From IDS-8 sp964491485 (GTDB taxonomy: Bacteria > Pseudomonadota > Gammaproteobacteria > Steroidobacterales > Woeseiaceae), in the NCBI GenBank assembly GCA_964491485.1, contig CAZBGV010000038.1:1-27890 (forward strand): DNA of 27,890 bases, written 5' to 3'. Position numbers and translations under genes: made by a program. Below the pieces are notes generated by a model. The model was not told the origin of the DNA and made no database searches. It saw only the letters and a program-made list of their open reading frames with translations. How positions within the stretch are numbered: the first letter of the stretch is position 1; each line of letters opens with the position of its first letter. Positions 9,423-16,529 of the stretch are shown piece after piece.

Positions 9423-9451
9423 ATTTTACGCGTGCGCCCTGCGCCGGTAAA
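9423..9451 (-). promoter_or_regulatory. Candidate sigma-70 promoter of guaBA
   Basis: On the minus strand, TTTACC (9451-9446; 4 of 6 to -35 consensus) and TAAAAT (9428-9423; 5 of 6 to -10 consensus) are separated by 17 bases. The predicted start is near 9416, giving a leader of about 20 bases before the guaB ATG. Confidence 0.55.
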
Positions 9452-9466
9452 CACGACGGGAGCCCC

Positions 9467-9472
9467 TATAAT
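9467..9472 (+). promoter_or_regulatory. -10 box immediately before xseA
   Basis: A perfect TATAAT ends 6 bases before the xseA ATG at 9479. The usual distance from -10 box to transcription start would place the start at or next to the A of the ATG, implying a leaderless mRNA. No Shine-Dalgarno sequence is present in the 6 bases between. The -35 region is poor. Confidence 0.5.
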
Positions 9473-9478
9473 GCGCCG

Positions 9479-10867
9479 ATGAGCGTAATGTTGAAGCCGG
9501 GCCCGGCGCGGCCCTCCCTGACGGTTTCCGAGCTGAACCGGCAGGTTCGCCAGCTGATCGAGGGTTTGGGGCGGGTCTGGGTCGAGGGCGAGGTCTCGAA
9601 CCTGGCGCGGCCCGCTTCCGGGCACGTTTATTTCACCCTGAAGGACGACGCGGCGCAGGTGCGCTGCTGCTGGTTCCGCCAGCGCCAGCGGGGCGCACGC
9701 ATCGCGCTCAGGAACGGCGACCGGATCCTCGTGCTCGGGCGCGTGGGGCTGTACGAGCCGCGCGGCGAATACCAGCTGGTCGCCGATACGGTGGAACCCG
9801 CCGGCGAAGGCGAGCTGCGCCGTCGTTTCGAGCTCCTGAAGAAACGGCTGGCGGCAGAAGGCCTGTTCGACCGGGAGCGCAAGCGCCCGCTGCCGGCCCT
9901 GCCGCGGCGCATCGGCGTGATCACGTCACCGTCCGGGGCGGCAGTCCGCGACGTGCTCACGGTGCTGGGAAGGCGTTTTCCCGCGGTGCCGGTCGTCATC
10001 TATCCCGCTGCCGTGCAGGGCGAGGCGGCGGTCGGCGAGCTGGTGAGCGCGCTGGCGAGAGCCGCTGCGCGCGCGGAGTGCGACGTCCTGATCGTGGGGC
10101 GCGGCGGCGGCTCCCTCGAGGACCTGTGGGCCTTCAACGAGGAAGCCGTGGCGCGCGCGCTCGCGGCGTGCCCGATCCCTACGGTGAGCGCGGTGGGACA
10201 CGAGATCGATTTCACGATCGCGGATTTCGTGGCCGACCTGCGCGCGCCGACGCCGTCGGGAGCGGCCGAGCTGGTGGTGCCGGATTGCGAGGAGTGGCTG
10301 CGCAAATGCGCGGCCTGCGGCACGCGCCTGGCGGTGCAGATGCGGCGCTGCCTGGAGAAGGAGAGCCAGGCCGTGGACTGGCTGGCGCGGCGCCTGAAAC
10401 AGGCGAGCCCGGGCGCGCGGGTGCGCCAGCAGCGCATGCGCCTCGACGCCCTCGGGCGGCGGCTCGGCGGCGCGATGCGCCACGATTTCAGCCGGCGGGG
10501 CCGGGCCGCGGACGCGCTCGTCGCCCGGCTGCACCGGCAGTCGCCGGGGACGCGGGTCGCGCGAGCGGCGCAGTGCCTGGAGAGCCTCGAGCCGCGGCTC
10601 GCGCGGGCCGCCCGCCTGTCGCTGGAGCGCGCATCGCTGCGCCTGCGGCACGCCGGGCGTGCGCTGTCGGCAGTGAGCCCGCTCGCGACGCTGGAGCGCG
10701 GCTACGCCATCGTCACGGACGCCGACGGCCGGGTGCTCACGGACGCCGGCGCCGTGCCGGTCGGCGCGCACGTCACCGCACGCCTCGCGCGCGGCCGCCT
10801 CCGCGCAACCGTCGACGAAACCAAAGCCGACCCCGCGGCCCCGGAAGACGACCAACCCGTCGGCTAG
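9479..10867 (+). CDS. xseA: Exodeoxyribonuclease VII large subunit
   Basis: XseA with XseB degrades single-stranded DNA from either end to short oligonucleotides, in repair and recombination contexts. The 462-residue protein (E. coli 456) has an N-terminal OB-fold (about 9-105; VWVEGEVSNLARPASGHVYF). The catalytic domain follows, with GVITSPSGAAVRDVL, VGRGGGSLEDLWAFNEE and SAVGHEIDFTIADFVADLRA. A long helical region comes next, then the C-terminal LERGYAIVTD block. All family landmarks are present. The small subunit gene xseB is not adjacent in this window. The ATG at 9479 is preceded by TATAAT rather than a ribosome site; a second ATG three codons on is an alternative start. Confidence 0.97.
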   Translation: MSVMLKPGPARPSLTVSELNRQVRQLIEGLGRVWVEGEVSNLARPASGHVYFTLKDDAAQVRCCWFRQRQRGARIALRNGDRILVLGRVGLYEPRGEYQLVADTVEPAGEGELRRRFELLKKRLAAEGLFDRERKRPLPALPRRIGVITSPSGAAVRDVLTVLGRRFPAVPVVIYPAAVQGEAAVGELVSALARAAARAECDVLIVGRGGGSLEDLWAFNEEAVARALAACPIPTVSAVGHEIDFTIADFVADLRAPTPSGAAELVVPDCEEWLRKCAACGTRLAVQMRRCLEKESQAVDWLARRLKQASPGARVRQQRMRLDALGRRLGGAMRHDFSRRGRAADALVARLHRQSPGTRVARAAQCLESLEPRLARAARLSLERASLRLRHAGRALSAVSPLATLERGYAIVTDADGRVLTDAGAVPVGAHVTARLARGRLRATVDETKADPAAPEDDQPVG

Positions 10868-10913
10868 CACCGGCATCGATCCACGGCACGGGACGCTCGT
10901 CGGCGTGCCGCAC

Positions 10914-11014
10914 CGTAGGAGCCCGCCATGCGGGCGCCCGCGATGTACTTCGTCAGCGTGCCTTGTTTGGGGTATGGGCCTGCGTTCGTTCGCCCGCATG
11001 GCGGGCTCCTGCGG
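10914..11014. repeat. Inverted pair of REP-like palindromes (REPIN-like)
   Basis: A forward copy (from 10914) has the core CCGTAGGAGCC and the perfect stem GCCCGC-CAT-GCGGGC (10921-10935). A reverse copy (10989-11014) has the same stem (10992-11006) and the core CCGCAGGAGCC on the minus strand. The two face each other with about 55 bases between, filling the gap between the convergent xseA and cysteine dioxygenase genes. They could act as a two-way transcript end. Confidence 0.75.
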
Positions 11015-11089
11015 TGTCGGGGCTTCACCCCGGCCATCGAGCGCACACATGCGACGGACACCAGGTCGCCCGGATGGCGCGGGAGGGGG

Positions 11090-11680
11090 TCAGTCGTCGT
11101 AGCCGAGGGGGCGGGTGCAGCAGCGGTAGGTGCCGTCGGGCTGGCGCTCGAAGACGTTGCAGCAGGCCATCTCGCCGCCGTAGATGTGCAGCGAGACCGC
11201 GGTCGCGTCGTCGCAGGCGTTCGAGATGCTGTGGTACTCGTAGGGCGGAATGAGACAGCCGGCGCTGCCGACGCCGGCGAGATAGGAGTTGCGCGGCTCG
11301 AAGCGATACTCGTCGCCGGACCGCCCGACGAGCTCGTATTGCTGCACGTCGATGCTGCCGCCCCAGACGCCTTCGACACACCACATGCCGGAGTGGTCGT
11401 GGATGGGAGTGCGCTGTCCGGGTCCCCAGGTCATGACGACGATGGAGTAGCCGCGCTCGCGGTCGCGGTGCACCAGGCGGCGCGCGTAGTGGTCGCTGAC
11501 GGAGCGGGTGAGATCGGCCGGAAGTTCGATGCGCCCGGTGCGCAGCAGCCGGCAGAGGTCGGCCTTGATGGCTTCGACGATGCGGGTGACGTCCTTTTTG
11601 TCCACCGCGGCATCGACCAGGCCCACGAGCTCGTGCAGGCCCTTGATGCGGGTCTCGCCTGACGCTACGACAGGGCTCAT
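11090..11680 (-). CDS. Cysteine dioxygenase-type cupin
   Basis: The family uses non-haem iron and O2 to oxidise a thiol, usually L-cysteine to cysteine sulfinate. The 196-residue protein has the iron-binding triad H94, H96 (TPIHDHSG) and H150 (EYHSIS). R67 in YARRLV matches the substrate-carboxylate arginine of mammalian cysteine dioxygenase (R60) and points to cysteine rather than mercaptopropionate. C101 and Y167 (SLHIYGG) fall at the positions of the C93-Y157 crosslink of the mammalian enzyme. The gene starts 36 bases after the metX-family stop on the same strand, so the two are probably co-transcribed. Enzyme identity is inferred from motifs and spacing; 3-mercaptopropionate dioxygenase is the main alternative. 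Confidence 0.85.
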   Translation of the reverse strand: MSPVVASGETRIKGLHELVGLVDAAVDKKDVTRIVEAIKADLCRLLRTGRIELPADLTRSVSDHYARRLVHRDRERGYSIVVMTWGPGQRTPIHDHSGMWCVEGVWGGSIDVQQYELVGRSGDEYRFEPRNSYLAGVGSAGCLIPPYEYHSISNACDDATAVSLHIYGGEMACCNVFERQPDGTYRCCTRPLGYDD

Positions 11681-11716
11681 ACCGACAATTCTAGCGCGTC
11701 GGCAGGCGCGGCGATA

Positions 11717-12862
11717 TCAGGCGGGTGTCCGCACCGGCGTCTCCGCGGGCAGCGGGCGCGGTGAAGGGCAGCTTTCGAACCAGTTGCAGATCACGGGCCG
11801 GAACGCGTCCATCTCGACGAGGAAGGAATCGTGGCCCTTGATGGTTTCGAGGCGGACGAAGCTCACGTCCTCGACGACCTCCTCGAGGCCCTGCGCCAGC
11901 TCCTCCTGCTGGTGCAGGGGAAACAGGATGTCCGACGTGACGCCGATGACGAGCGCGCGCTCGAGCTTCAGGCGGCGGAAGCCGGCAGCGAGCGAGCCGC
12001 CGTACTCGGCGAGGTCGAAGAGATCGGAGGCGCGCGACAGGTACAGGTAGCAGTTCGGATCGAAGCGCCCGGTGAACTTGAGTGCCTGCGCTTCGAGGTA
12101 GGATTCCACCTCGAACGTGATCCGGAACGGATCCCCGTCGTTCTCGATCGTCGTGACGCGCTCCCGCCCGAAGCGCCGCTCCCACTCGATCGCCGAGCGG
12201 TAGGTGATCATGCCGAGCTTGCGCGCGAGCCGCGGTCCGACGACCGGCGGGTCATCGGGATCGTAGTTCCCGCCCTGCCATTTCGGATCGCGCCGGATCA
12301 TCTCCCGCTGCAACGAGCGCACGGCGATCGCGAACGGCAGCGCGCGCGTCGCCGACGAAATCGAGATGAAGCCCGCCGACAGGCCCGGATGATTCACGCA
12401 GAACGCGAGCGCGCTCATGCCACCCATCGAGGCGCCGATCGTCGTGTGCAGCCGTTCGAGGCCGAGCGCCTTCACGACCTCGTACCCGCCGTTCGCGACG
12501 TCCTCGAGCGAGAGCACCGGGAAGCGGAGGCCGTAGCGCTCGCCCGTGGCGGGGTCGATCGAGGCCGGCCCGGTGGAGCCGAAGCAGCTGCCGATCGAGT
12601 TCACGCAGATCACGAAGTACTGATTGGTGTCGAGCGGCCGTCCCGGCCCGATCATGTCTTCCCACCAGCCGGGGGTCGGGTTGGCGGGCGACGAGGCGGC
12701 GTGCGCCGACGGGGAAAGGCCGGTGAACAGGAGGATCGCGTTGTCGCCGCGGCCTTTCAGCTCGCCCCACGTCTCATAGGCGACGGTGGGCGACTCGAGC
12801 CAGCCGCCGCGGTGCATCGGGAACCGGCCCTTTACCTGGATCGTGCTGCTGGCGATGCTCAT
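11717..12862 (-). CDS. metX: MetX-family homoserine/serine O-acyltransferase (probably succinyl type)
   Basis: MetX proteins are alpha/beta hydrolases that acylate the hydroxyl of homoserine (methionine pathway) or, in the Xanthomonas-type subgroup, of serine (cysteine pathway). The 381-residue protein has the nucleophile S145 in GASMGGMSALAF, the acid D311 (TSDILFPL) and H344 (KGHDSFL). Blocks such as SIGSCFGSTGPAS, ALPFAIAVRSLQRE, GMITYRSAIEW and FDPNCYLYLSRASD resemble proteins annotated as serine or homoserine O-succinyltransferases more than the classic acetyltransferases. Choice of substrate and acyl donor cannot be settled by eye. The ATG at 12862 follows a TAGAAT box by 7 bases with no ribosome site. 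A cysteine dioxygenase gene follows. Confidence 0.92.
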   Translation of the reverse strand: MSIASSTIQVKGRFPMHRGGWLESPTVAYETWGELKGRGDNAILLFTGLSPSAHAASSPANPTPGWWEDMIGPGRPLDTNQYFVICVNSIGSCFGSTGPASIDPATGERYGLRFPVLSLEDVANGGYEVVKALGLERLHTTIGASMGGMSALAFCVNHPGLSAGFISISSATRALPFAIAVRSLQREMIRRDPKWQGGNYDPDDPPVVGPRLARKLGMITYRSAIEWERRFGRERVTTIENDGDPFRITFEVESYLEAQALKFTGRFDPNCYLYLSRASDLFDLAEYGGSLAAGFRRLKLERALVIGVTSDILFPLHQQEELAQGLEEVVEDVSFVRLETIKGHDSFLVEMDAFRPVICNWFESCPSPRPLPAETPVRTPA

Positions 12863-12869
12863 GCGCGCG

Positions 12870-12875
12870 ATTCTA
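12870..12875 (-). promoter_or_regulatory. -10 box immediately before metX
   Basis: TAGAAT (5 of 6 consensus) on the minus strand ends 7 bases before the ATG at 12862. As at xseA, the expected transcription start is at or near the ATG and no Shine-Dalgarno sequence fits, suggesting a leaderless transcript. The -35 region is weak. Confidence 0.45.
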
Positions 12876-12930
12876 CCGTACCCCGACCCTCGCTCCCGGG
12901 TTGTGGCACACACCCTCCCGGCGACGGATC

Positions 12931-12960
12931 CGCAGGAGCCCGCCATGCGGGCGACCGCGA
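12931..12960 (+). repeat. REP-like palindrome, single copy
   Basis: The core CGCAGGAGCC leads into the same perfect stem GCCCGC-CAT-GCGGGC (12938-12952) as the pair at 10914-11014. It lies in the 213-base gap between der and metX, upstream of the metX -10 box. No matching inverted partner is visible nearby. Confidence 0.7.
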
Positions 12961-13075
12961 TGGCGATCGTGGCCCGCGCCCTGCGGGTCCGCATCGTTCA
13001 CGCACGTCTGCGATGGATGGCTCGGGCCGCGCCGCTGGCGGGCATGCCGGGGTCGCCACGACCCTCGAGCAGCGG

Positions 13076-14473
13076 TCAGCGCCTGGCGTGGCGGATCAGG
13101 CGCTGGCGGCGGCGCTGCTGGCGCGGGGTGAGCTTGTTGCGGCGGCCCTCGTAGGGATTCTCGCCGGTCTTGAAGGTGACCCGGACGGGCGTGCCCTGGA
13201 GATCGAAGGCCTCGCGGAAGCGGTTGACGAGATAGCGGCGGTAGGCATCGGGCAGGCGGCTCGTCTGCTTGCCGTGCACGACGATGACCGGCGGGTTGCG
13301 GCCGCCCTGGTGCGCGTAACGCAACCGGATGCGCCGCCCGCGGACCAGCGGCGGCTCGTGGGCGCGCACCGCCGCTTCCAGCACGCGCGTGAGATCGGCG
13401 GTGGGCAGGTCGCGCATCGCCGCGCGCCACGCGCGCCGGGCGGCGGGCAGGAGGTGCCCGACGCCCGTGCCGTGCTTCGCGGACAGCGTGAACCGCTCCG
13501 CGAAATCGAGGAACGGCAGCCGGCGCTCGATTTGCTCGTGCACCTGCCGGCGTTGCTCCTCCGTGAGCCCGTCCCACTTGTTCACGCCGACGACCAGCGC
13601 CCGTCCGCGCTCCACGATCAGCCCGAGCAGGCTCACGTCCTGCTCCGTCACGCCTTCACGCGCGTCGAGCAGGGCGATCACGACGTTCGCCTCGTCGATC
13701 GCCTGCAGCGATTTCACCACGCTGAATTTCTCGATGCTCTCGCGCACGCGGGCACGTCGGCGCAGCCCCGCAGTATCGACGAGCACGTAGCGGCAGCCGT
13801 CGCGCTCGAAAGGCACCGCCACGCTGTCGCGCGTCGTGCCGGGCTCGTCGTAGACGAGGAGCCGCTCTTCCCCGAGCAGCCGGTTGACCAGCGTCGACTT
13901 GCCGACGTTCGGCCGCCCGACGACCGCGATGCGGATCGCCGCCTCCTCCTCGTCCGCGCTTTCGGGCTCGCCGGCCTCCGCCTCGACGAACGGCGCGAGC
14001 ACCTCGTCCATCAGCGCGGCCACCCGGTCGCCGTGCGCGGCCGAGATGGCGAGCGGCTCGCCGAGCCCGAGGGCGTGGAACTCGGCAGCGGCCAGCCCGG
14101 GATCGAGGCCTTCCGTCTTGTTGACCACGAGGCGCACGGAACGCGCATGCCGGCGCGCCAGTGCAGCGACGTGCTCGTCGGCTGCCGTGAGACCCTCGCG
14201 GCCGTCGACGATCACGACGGCGACGTCCGCCTCTTCGAGCGCGCGCACGGTCTGCCGGGCCATCAGTTCCGCAACCCCGTCTTCGCCGCCGGCGAGGCCG
14301 CCGGTATCGACGACGACGTAGGGCGCGGGCCCGACCTTGCCGAAGCCGTACTGCCGGTCGCGCGTCAGGCCGGGATAATCCGCGACCAACGCGTCGCGCG
14401 AGCGCGTCAGGCGATTGAAGAGAGTCGACTTTCCGACGTTGGGGCGGCCCGCAAGCACGACGACCGGCAACAT
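13076..14473 (-). CDS. der: Ribosome-assembly GTPase Der (EngA)
   Basis: Der is an essential tandem GTPase needed for maturation of the 50S ribosomal subunit. The 465-residue protein has two G domains. The first has GRPNVGKS (9-16), the switch segment YPGLTRDRQYG, DTGG and the base-binding NKTE. The second has GRPNVGKSTLVN, EPGTTRDSVAV, DTAGL and NKWD. A C-terminal KH-like domain follows and ends with a basic RRNKLTPRQQRRRQRL tail. All motifs are intact; the E in the first NKxE is tolerated in the family. Its start is 48 bases after the bamB stop, across a strong inverted repeat. It is the last gene of the rlmN-to-der block, and metX has its own candidate promoter. Confidence 0.98.
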   Translation of the reverse strand: MLPVVVLAGRPNVGKSTLFNRLTRSRDALVADYPGLTRDRQYGFGKVGPAPYVVVDTGGLAGGEDGVAELMARQTVRALEEADVAVVIVDGREGLTAADEHVAALARRHARSVRLVVNKTEGLDPGLAAAEFHALGLGEPLAISAAHGDRVAALMDEVLAPFVEAEAGEPESADEEEAAIRIAVVGRPNVGKSTLVNRLLGEERLLVYDEPGTTRDSVAVPFERDGCRYVLVDTAGLRRRARVRESIEKFSVVKSLQAIDEANVVIALLDAREGVTEQDVSLLGLIVERGRALVVGVNKWDGLTEEQRRQVHEQIERRLPFLDFAERFTLSAKHGTGVGHLLPAARRAWRAAMRDLPTADLTRVLEAAVRAHEPPLVRGRRIRLRYAHQGGRNPPVIVVHGKQTSRLPDAYRRYLVNRFREAFDLQGTPVRVTFKTGENPYEGRRNKLTPRQQRRRQRLIRHARR

Positions 14474-14490
14474 GGCTTCACCTGCGGGAG

Positions 14491-14526
14491 CTAGTGTCCT
14501 GTCTGGTGAGCCGGGCAGGACACTAG
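14491..14526. repeat. Perfect 11-bp inverted repeat between bamB and der
   Basis: CTAGTGTCCTG (14491-14501) and CAGGACACTAG (14516-14526) are perfect inverted arms around a 14-base loop. The bamB stop TAG (minus strand, 14525-14523) lies inside one arm. No T-run follows on the minus strand, so it is not a standard terminator. The outer CTAG on both sides could be a target duplication of a tiny inserted element. Confidence 0.65.
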
Positions 14527-15710
14527 CCGCCGTCCGCCTTGACCGCCTGCTCGGGATGCACGATCTCGAAAGCGGCGAGCCGCCCGGTCTCGCTCTGCGC
14601 GTACAGCCGCTCGCCGATGACGACCGGGGCGGCGGACAGCATGCGCTTGTCGACTCGCACGCGGGCGACGGGCGAGCCGTCCTGCGCGGAAAAGAAATGC
14701 ACGTAGCCTTCGAGATCGCCGACCGCGACCGTGCCGTCGTACGGCACCGGCGCGGTCGGCTTCCGGCGGAGCAGCGCGTCCTGGCGCCACAGCTCGGCGC
14801 CGGTGCGCCGGTTCATGGCGATCAGCGCCCCCTCCTCGCTCACGACGTACACGTTGCTGGCATCGGCGCCGAGCCCCGCGTACGTCGATATGTCGCGCGA
14901 CCAGAGGACCTGCCCGGATTCGACCGCGATCGCGGCCGTGTTGCCGTTGTAACCGCTCGCGTAGAGATCCTGCCCCACGACCGCCATCGCGCCGTCGATG
15001 TCGGCCAGGCGCTCGAGATCGGAACGCCCCGTCGGCGGCGAGAGCACGGCCTCCCAGCGGGTTTCCCCGTCGGTCAGCCCGGTGGCAACGAGCCGGCCGT
15101 TGTCGAAGCCGGCGATGACGGTCCTGCCCGCGATGACCGGGGTCGAGGCGCCGCGCAATGTCAGCGGCGGCAGCGTCTGTTCGAGCGTCCAGCGTTGCGA
15201 GCCGTTGAACAGCGAATGCACGCGCAACGTGCCGTCGATGGTATAGGCGATCACCGAGTCGTCGGCGATGAGTGGCGACGAGAGCGATTCGCCGCCGATG
15301 AACTGCCGCCAGACCTCCCCGCCATCGTCCGCGCGCAGGCACACGAGCCAGCCGTCGCTGCTCGCCACCACGACCCGGTCGCGGCCCGCGCCCGGACCCG
15401 CCGAGAGCGGCACGTCGAGCTTGGTCTGCCACAGCCGGTTGCCGTTGGCCGGATCGAAAGCGCTGACCCGACCGTCGCGGCTCGCCGCGTACACGCGCTG
15501 GCCGTCGCCCGCCGGGGCGAGCGCGATGCGCAGGAGCTCCGATCCGCCGCCCACGCTCGCGCTCCAGGCGCGCTCGACGTCGACGGTCGGCTTGAAATCG
15601 GTGAGCGGCTTCGGCTGGAGCGCCTCGTCCTCCTCGCCGCCGAAAATGCCGCAGCCGGAGAGCGCGACGGCGAGCAGGGCGGCGGTCGCGAGGCGACGGC
15701 GCGGCCTCAC
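14523..15710 (-). CDS. bamB: Outer-membrane assembly lipoprotein BamB
   Basis: BamB is the beta-propeller lipoprotein of the BAM complex, which inserts beta-barrel proteins into the outer membrane. The 395-residue protein has a signal peptide with lipobox LSGC (C20). Repeated PQQ-type propeller blades follow: VYAASRDGRVSAFDPANG, SSDGWLVCLRADDGGEVW, STPVIAGRTVIAGFDNGRLV, VYVVSEEGALIAMNRRTG and VAVGDLEGYVHFF. The length equals E. coli BamB (392). The start is GTG at 15710, overlapping the yfgM TGA in a GTGA quartet, so translation is probably coupled. Order yfgM–bamB–der is the same as in E. coli. Confidence 0.97.
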   Translation of the reverse strand: MRPRRRLATAALLAVALSGCGIFGGEEDEALQPKPLTDFKPTVDVERAWSASVGGGSELLRIALAPAGDGQRVYAASRDGRVSAFDPANGNRLWQTKLDVPLSAGPGAGRDRVVVASSDGWLVCLRADDGGEVWRQFIGGESLSSPLIADDSVIAYTIDGTLRVHSLFNGSQRWTLEQTLPPLTLRGASTPVIAGRTVIAGFDNGRLVATGLTDGETRWEAVLSPPTGRSDLERLADIDGAMAVVGQDLYASGYNGNTAAIAVESGQVLWSRDISTYAGLGADASNVYVVSEEGALIAMNRRTGAELWRQDALLRRKPTAPVPYDGTVAVGDLEGYVHFFSAQDGSPVARVRVDKRMLSAAPVVIGERLYAQSETGRLAAFEIVHPEQAVKADGG

Positions 15711-16513
15711 GGGCTCGTCTCCGGGTCCGGCTCCGCGTCGGCATCGGCCGGCGCTTCGTCCTGCGCCGGCCGCGCGGCCGAATCGGCCGGGGCAGCCTGC
15801 TCCGCCGGCGAGCCCGGCGCCGCGCCGGCACCGGCGCCTTCCGGCGCGGCCGGACCGGGCGCGGGCGTCGCGGCGCCGCCGCCGGCAGGCAGGTCGTTGA
15901 CCTTCATGCGCACCAGCGCCGCGTCCACGGTGCGGGCCTGCGGATTCTCGGCGAGTGCCCGCGTGTACGCCTGGCGAGCCTCGGCGTAGCGGCCGAGGGC
16001 GGTATAGGCATCGCCGAGCGCCTCGGCGTAGCGGGCGGCGAAAGCCGTGTCGTCATATCCCTGCAGGAGCCTGGCCGCTTCCTCCGGCTTCTCCTGGTAG
16101 AGCAGGATGCGCGCGAGCCGCAGGCGGCCCACCATCTGCAGCTCGTCCCGGCCGCCGTCGCTCACCAGCGCGGTCAGCTCGCGGGCCGCGTCCTGGTCGC
16201 GCCCGAGGTCCATGTACAACTTGGCCATGGCGAGCCGCGTCTGCCGCGCATACACGGTGTCACCGTAGGCGCTCTGCATCTCGGCCGCCTTTGTCGCGGC
16301 GGCCTCGACCTTGAGATCGGCGACTTCCTCGACCAGAGACTCGTACAGCGCCGATGCCGCGGCCGCATCCTCGCGCTGTTGCCCCTGCCACCAGCGCCAG
16401 CCGCCGAGCAGCACGAGCATGAGCACCGCTCCGCCGATGATGTAGAGCCCGTTTTCGCTCCACCACTGCCGCAGGGCTTCGAGCTGCTCTTTTTCCGAAA
16501 GTAATCCGTCCAC
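15707..16513 (-). CDS. yfgM: YfgM family periplasmic TPR protein (ancillary SecYEG translocon subunit)
   Basis: YfgM is a single-pass inner-membrane protein with periplasmic tetratricopeptide repeats that associates with SecYEG and the chaperone PpiD. The protein of 268 residues starts SEKEQLEALRQWW, has one membrane helix at about 22-43, then a TPR-like domain (about 50-205) ending LVRMKVNDL. The last ~58 residues (210-268) are a low-complexity Ala/Pro/Gly/Glu tail that the E. coli protein (206 residues) lacks. The start is GTG, 16 bases after the hisS stop, with an AAGG stretch upstream. Its stop overlaps the bamB start. The family call is firm; the tail is probably disordered. Confidence 0.93.
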   Translation of the reverse strand: MDGLLSEKEQLEALRQWWSENGLYIIGGAVLMLVLLGGWRWWQGQQREDAAAASALYESLVEEVADLKVEAAATKAAEMQSAYGDTVYARQTRLAMAKLYMDLGRDQDAARELTALVSDGGRDELQMVGRLRLARILLYQEKPEEAARLLQGYDDTAFAARYAEALGDAYTALGRYAEARQAYTRALAENPQARTVDAALVRMKVNDLPAGGGAATPAPGPAAPEGAGAGAAPGSPAEQAAPADSAARPAQDEAPADADAEPDPETSP

Positions 16514-16529
16514 CGATGCTGCCTTTTCC

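Noticed and set aside
10928..11662. A 244-residue plus-strand open frame through the REP pair and opposite the cysteine dioxygenase
   Set aside because: It begins inside a REP palindrome and is antisense to a well-supported gene; no domain seen.
13076..14473. Defective first G domain of Der because of NKTE instead of NKxD
   Set aside because: Glutamate at this position occurs in ordinary Der proteins as far as I know, and all other G motifs are intact.
11831..14494. An 887-residue open frame on the plus strand opposite metX and der
   Set aside because: Antisense shadow of two certain genes, crossing an intergenic REP; no recognisable domain.
14491..14526. Intrinsic terminator between bamB and der
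   Set aside because: The stem is strong, but the 14-base loop is long and no T-run follows in the direction of transcription.
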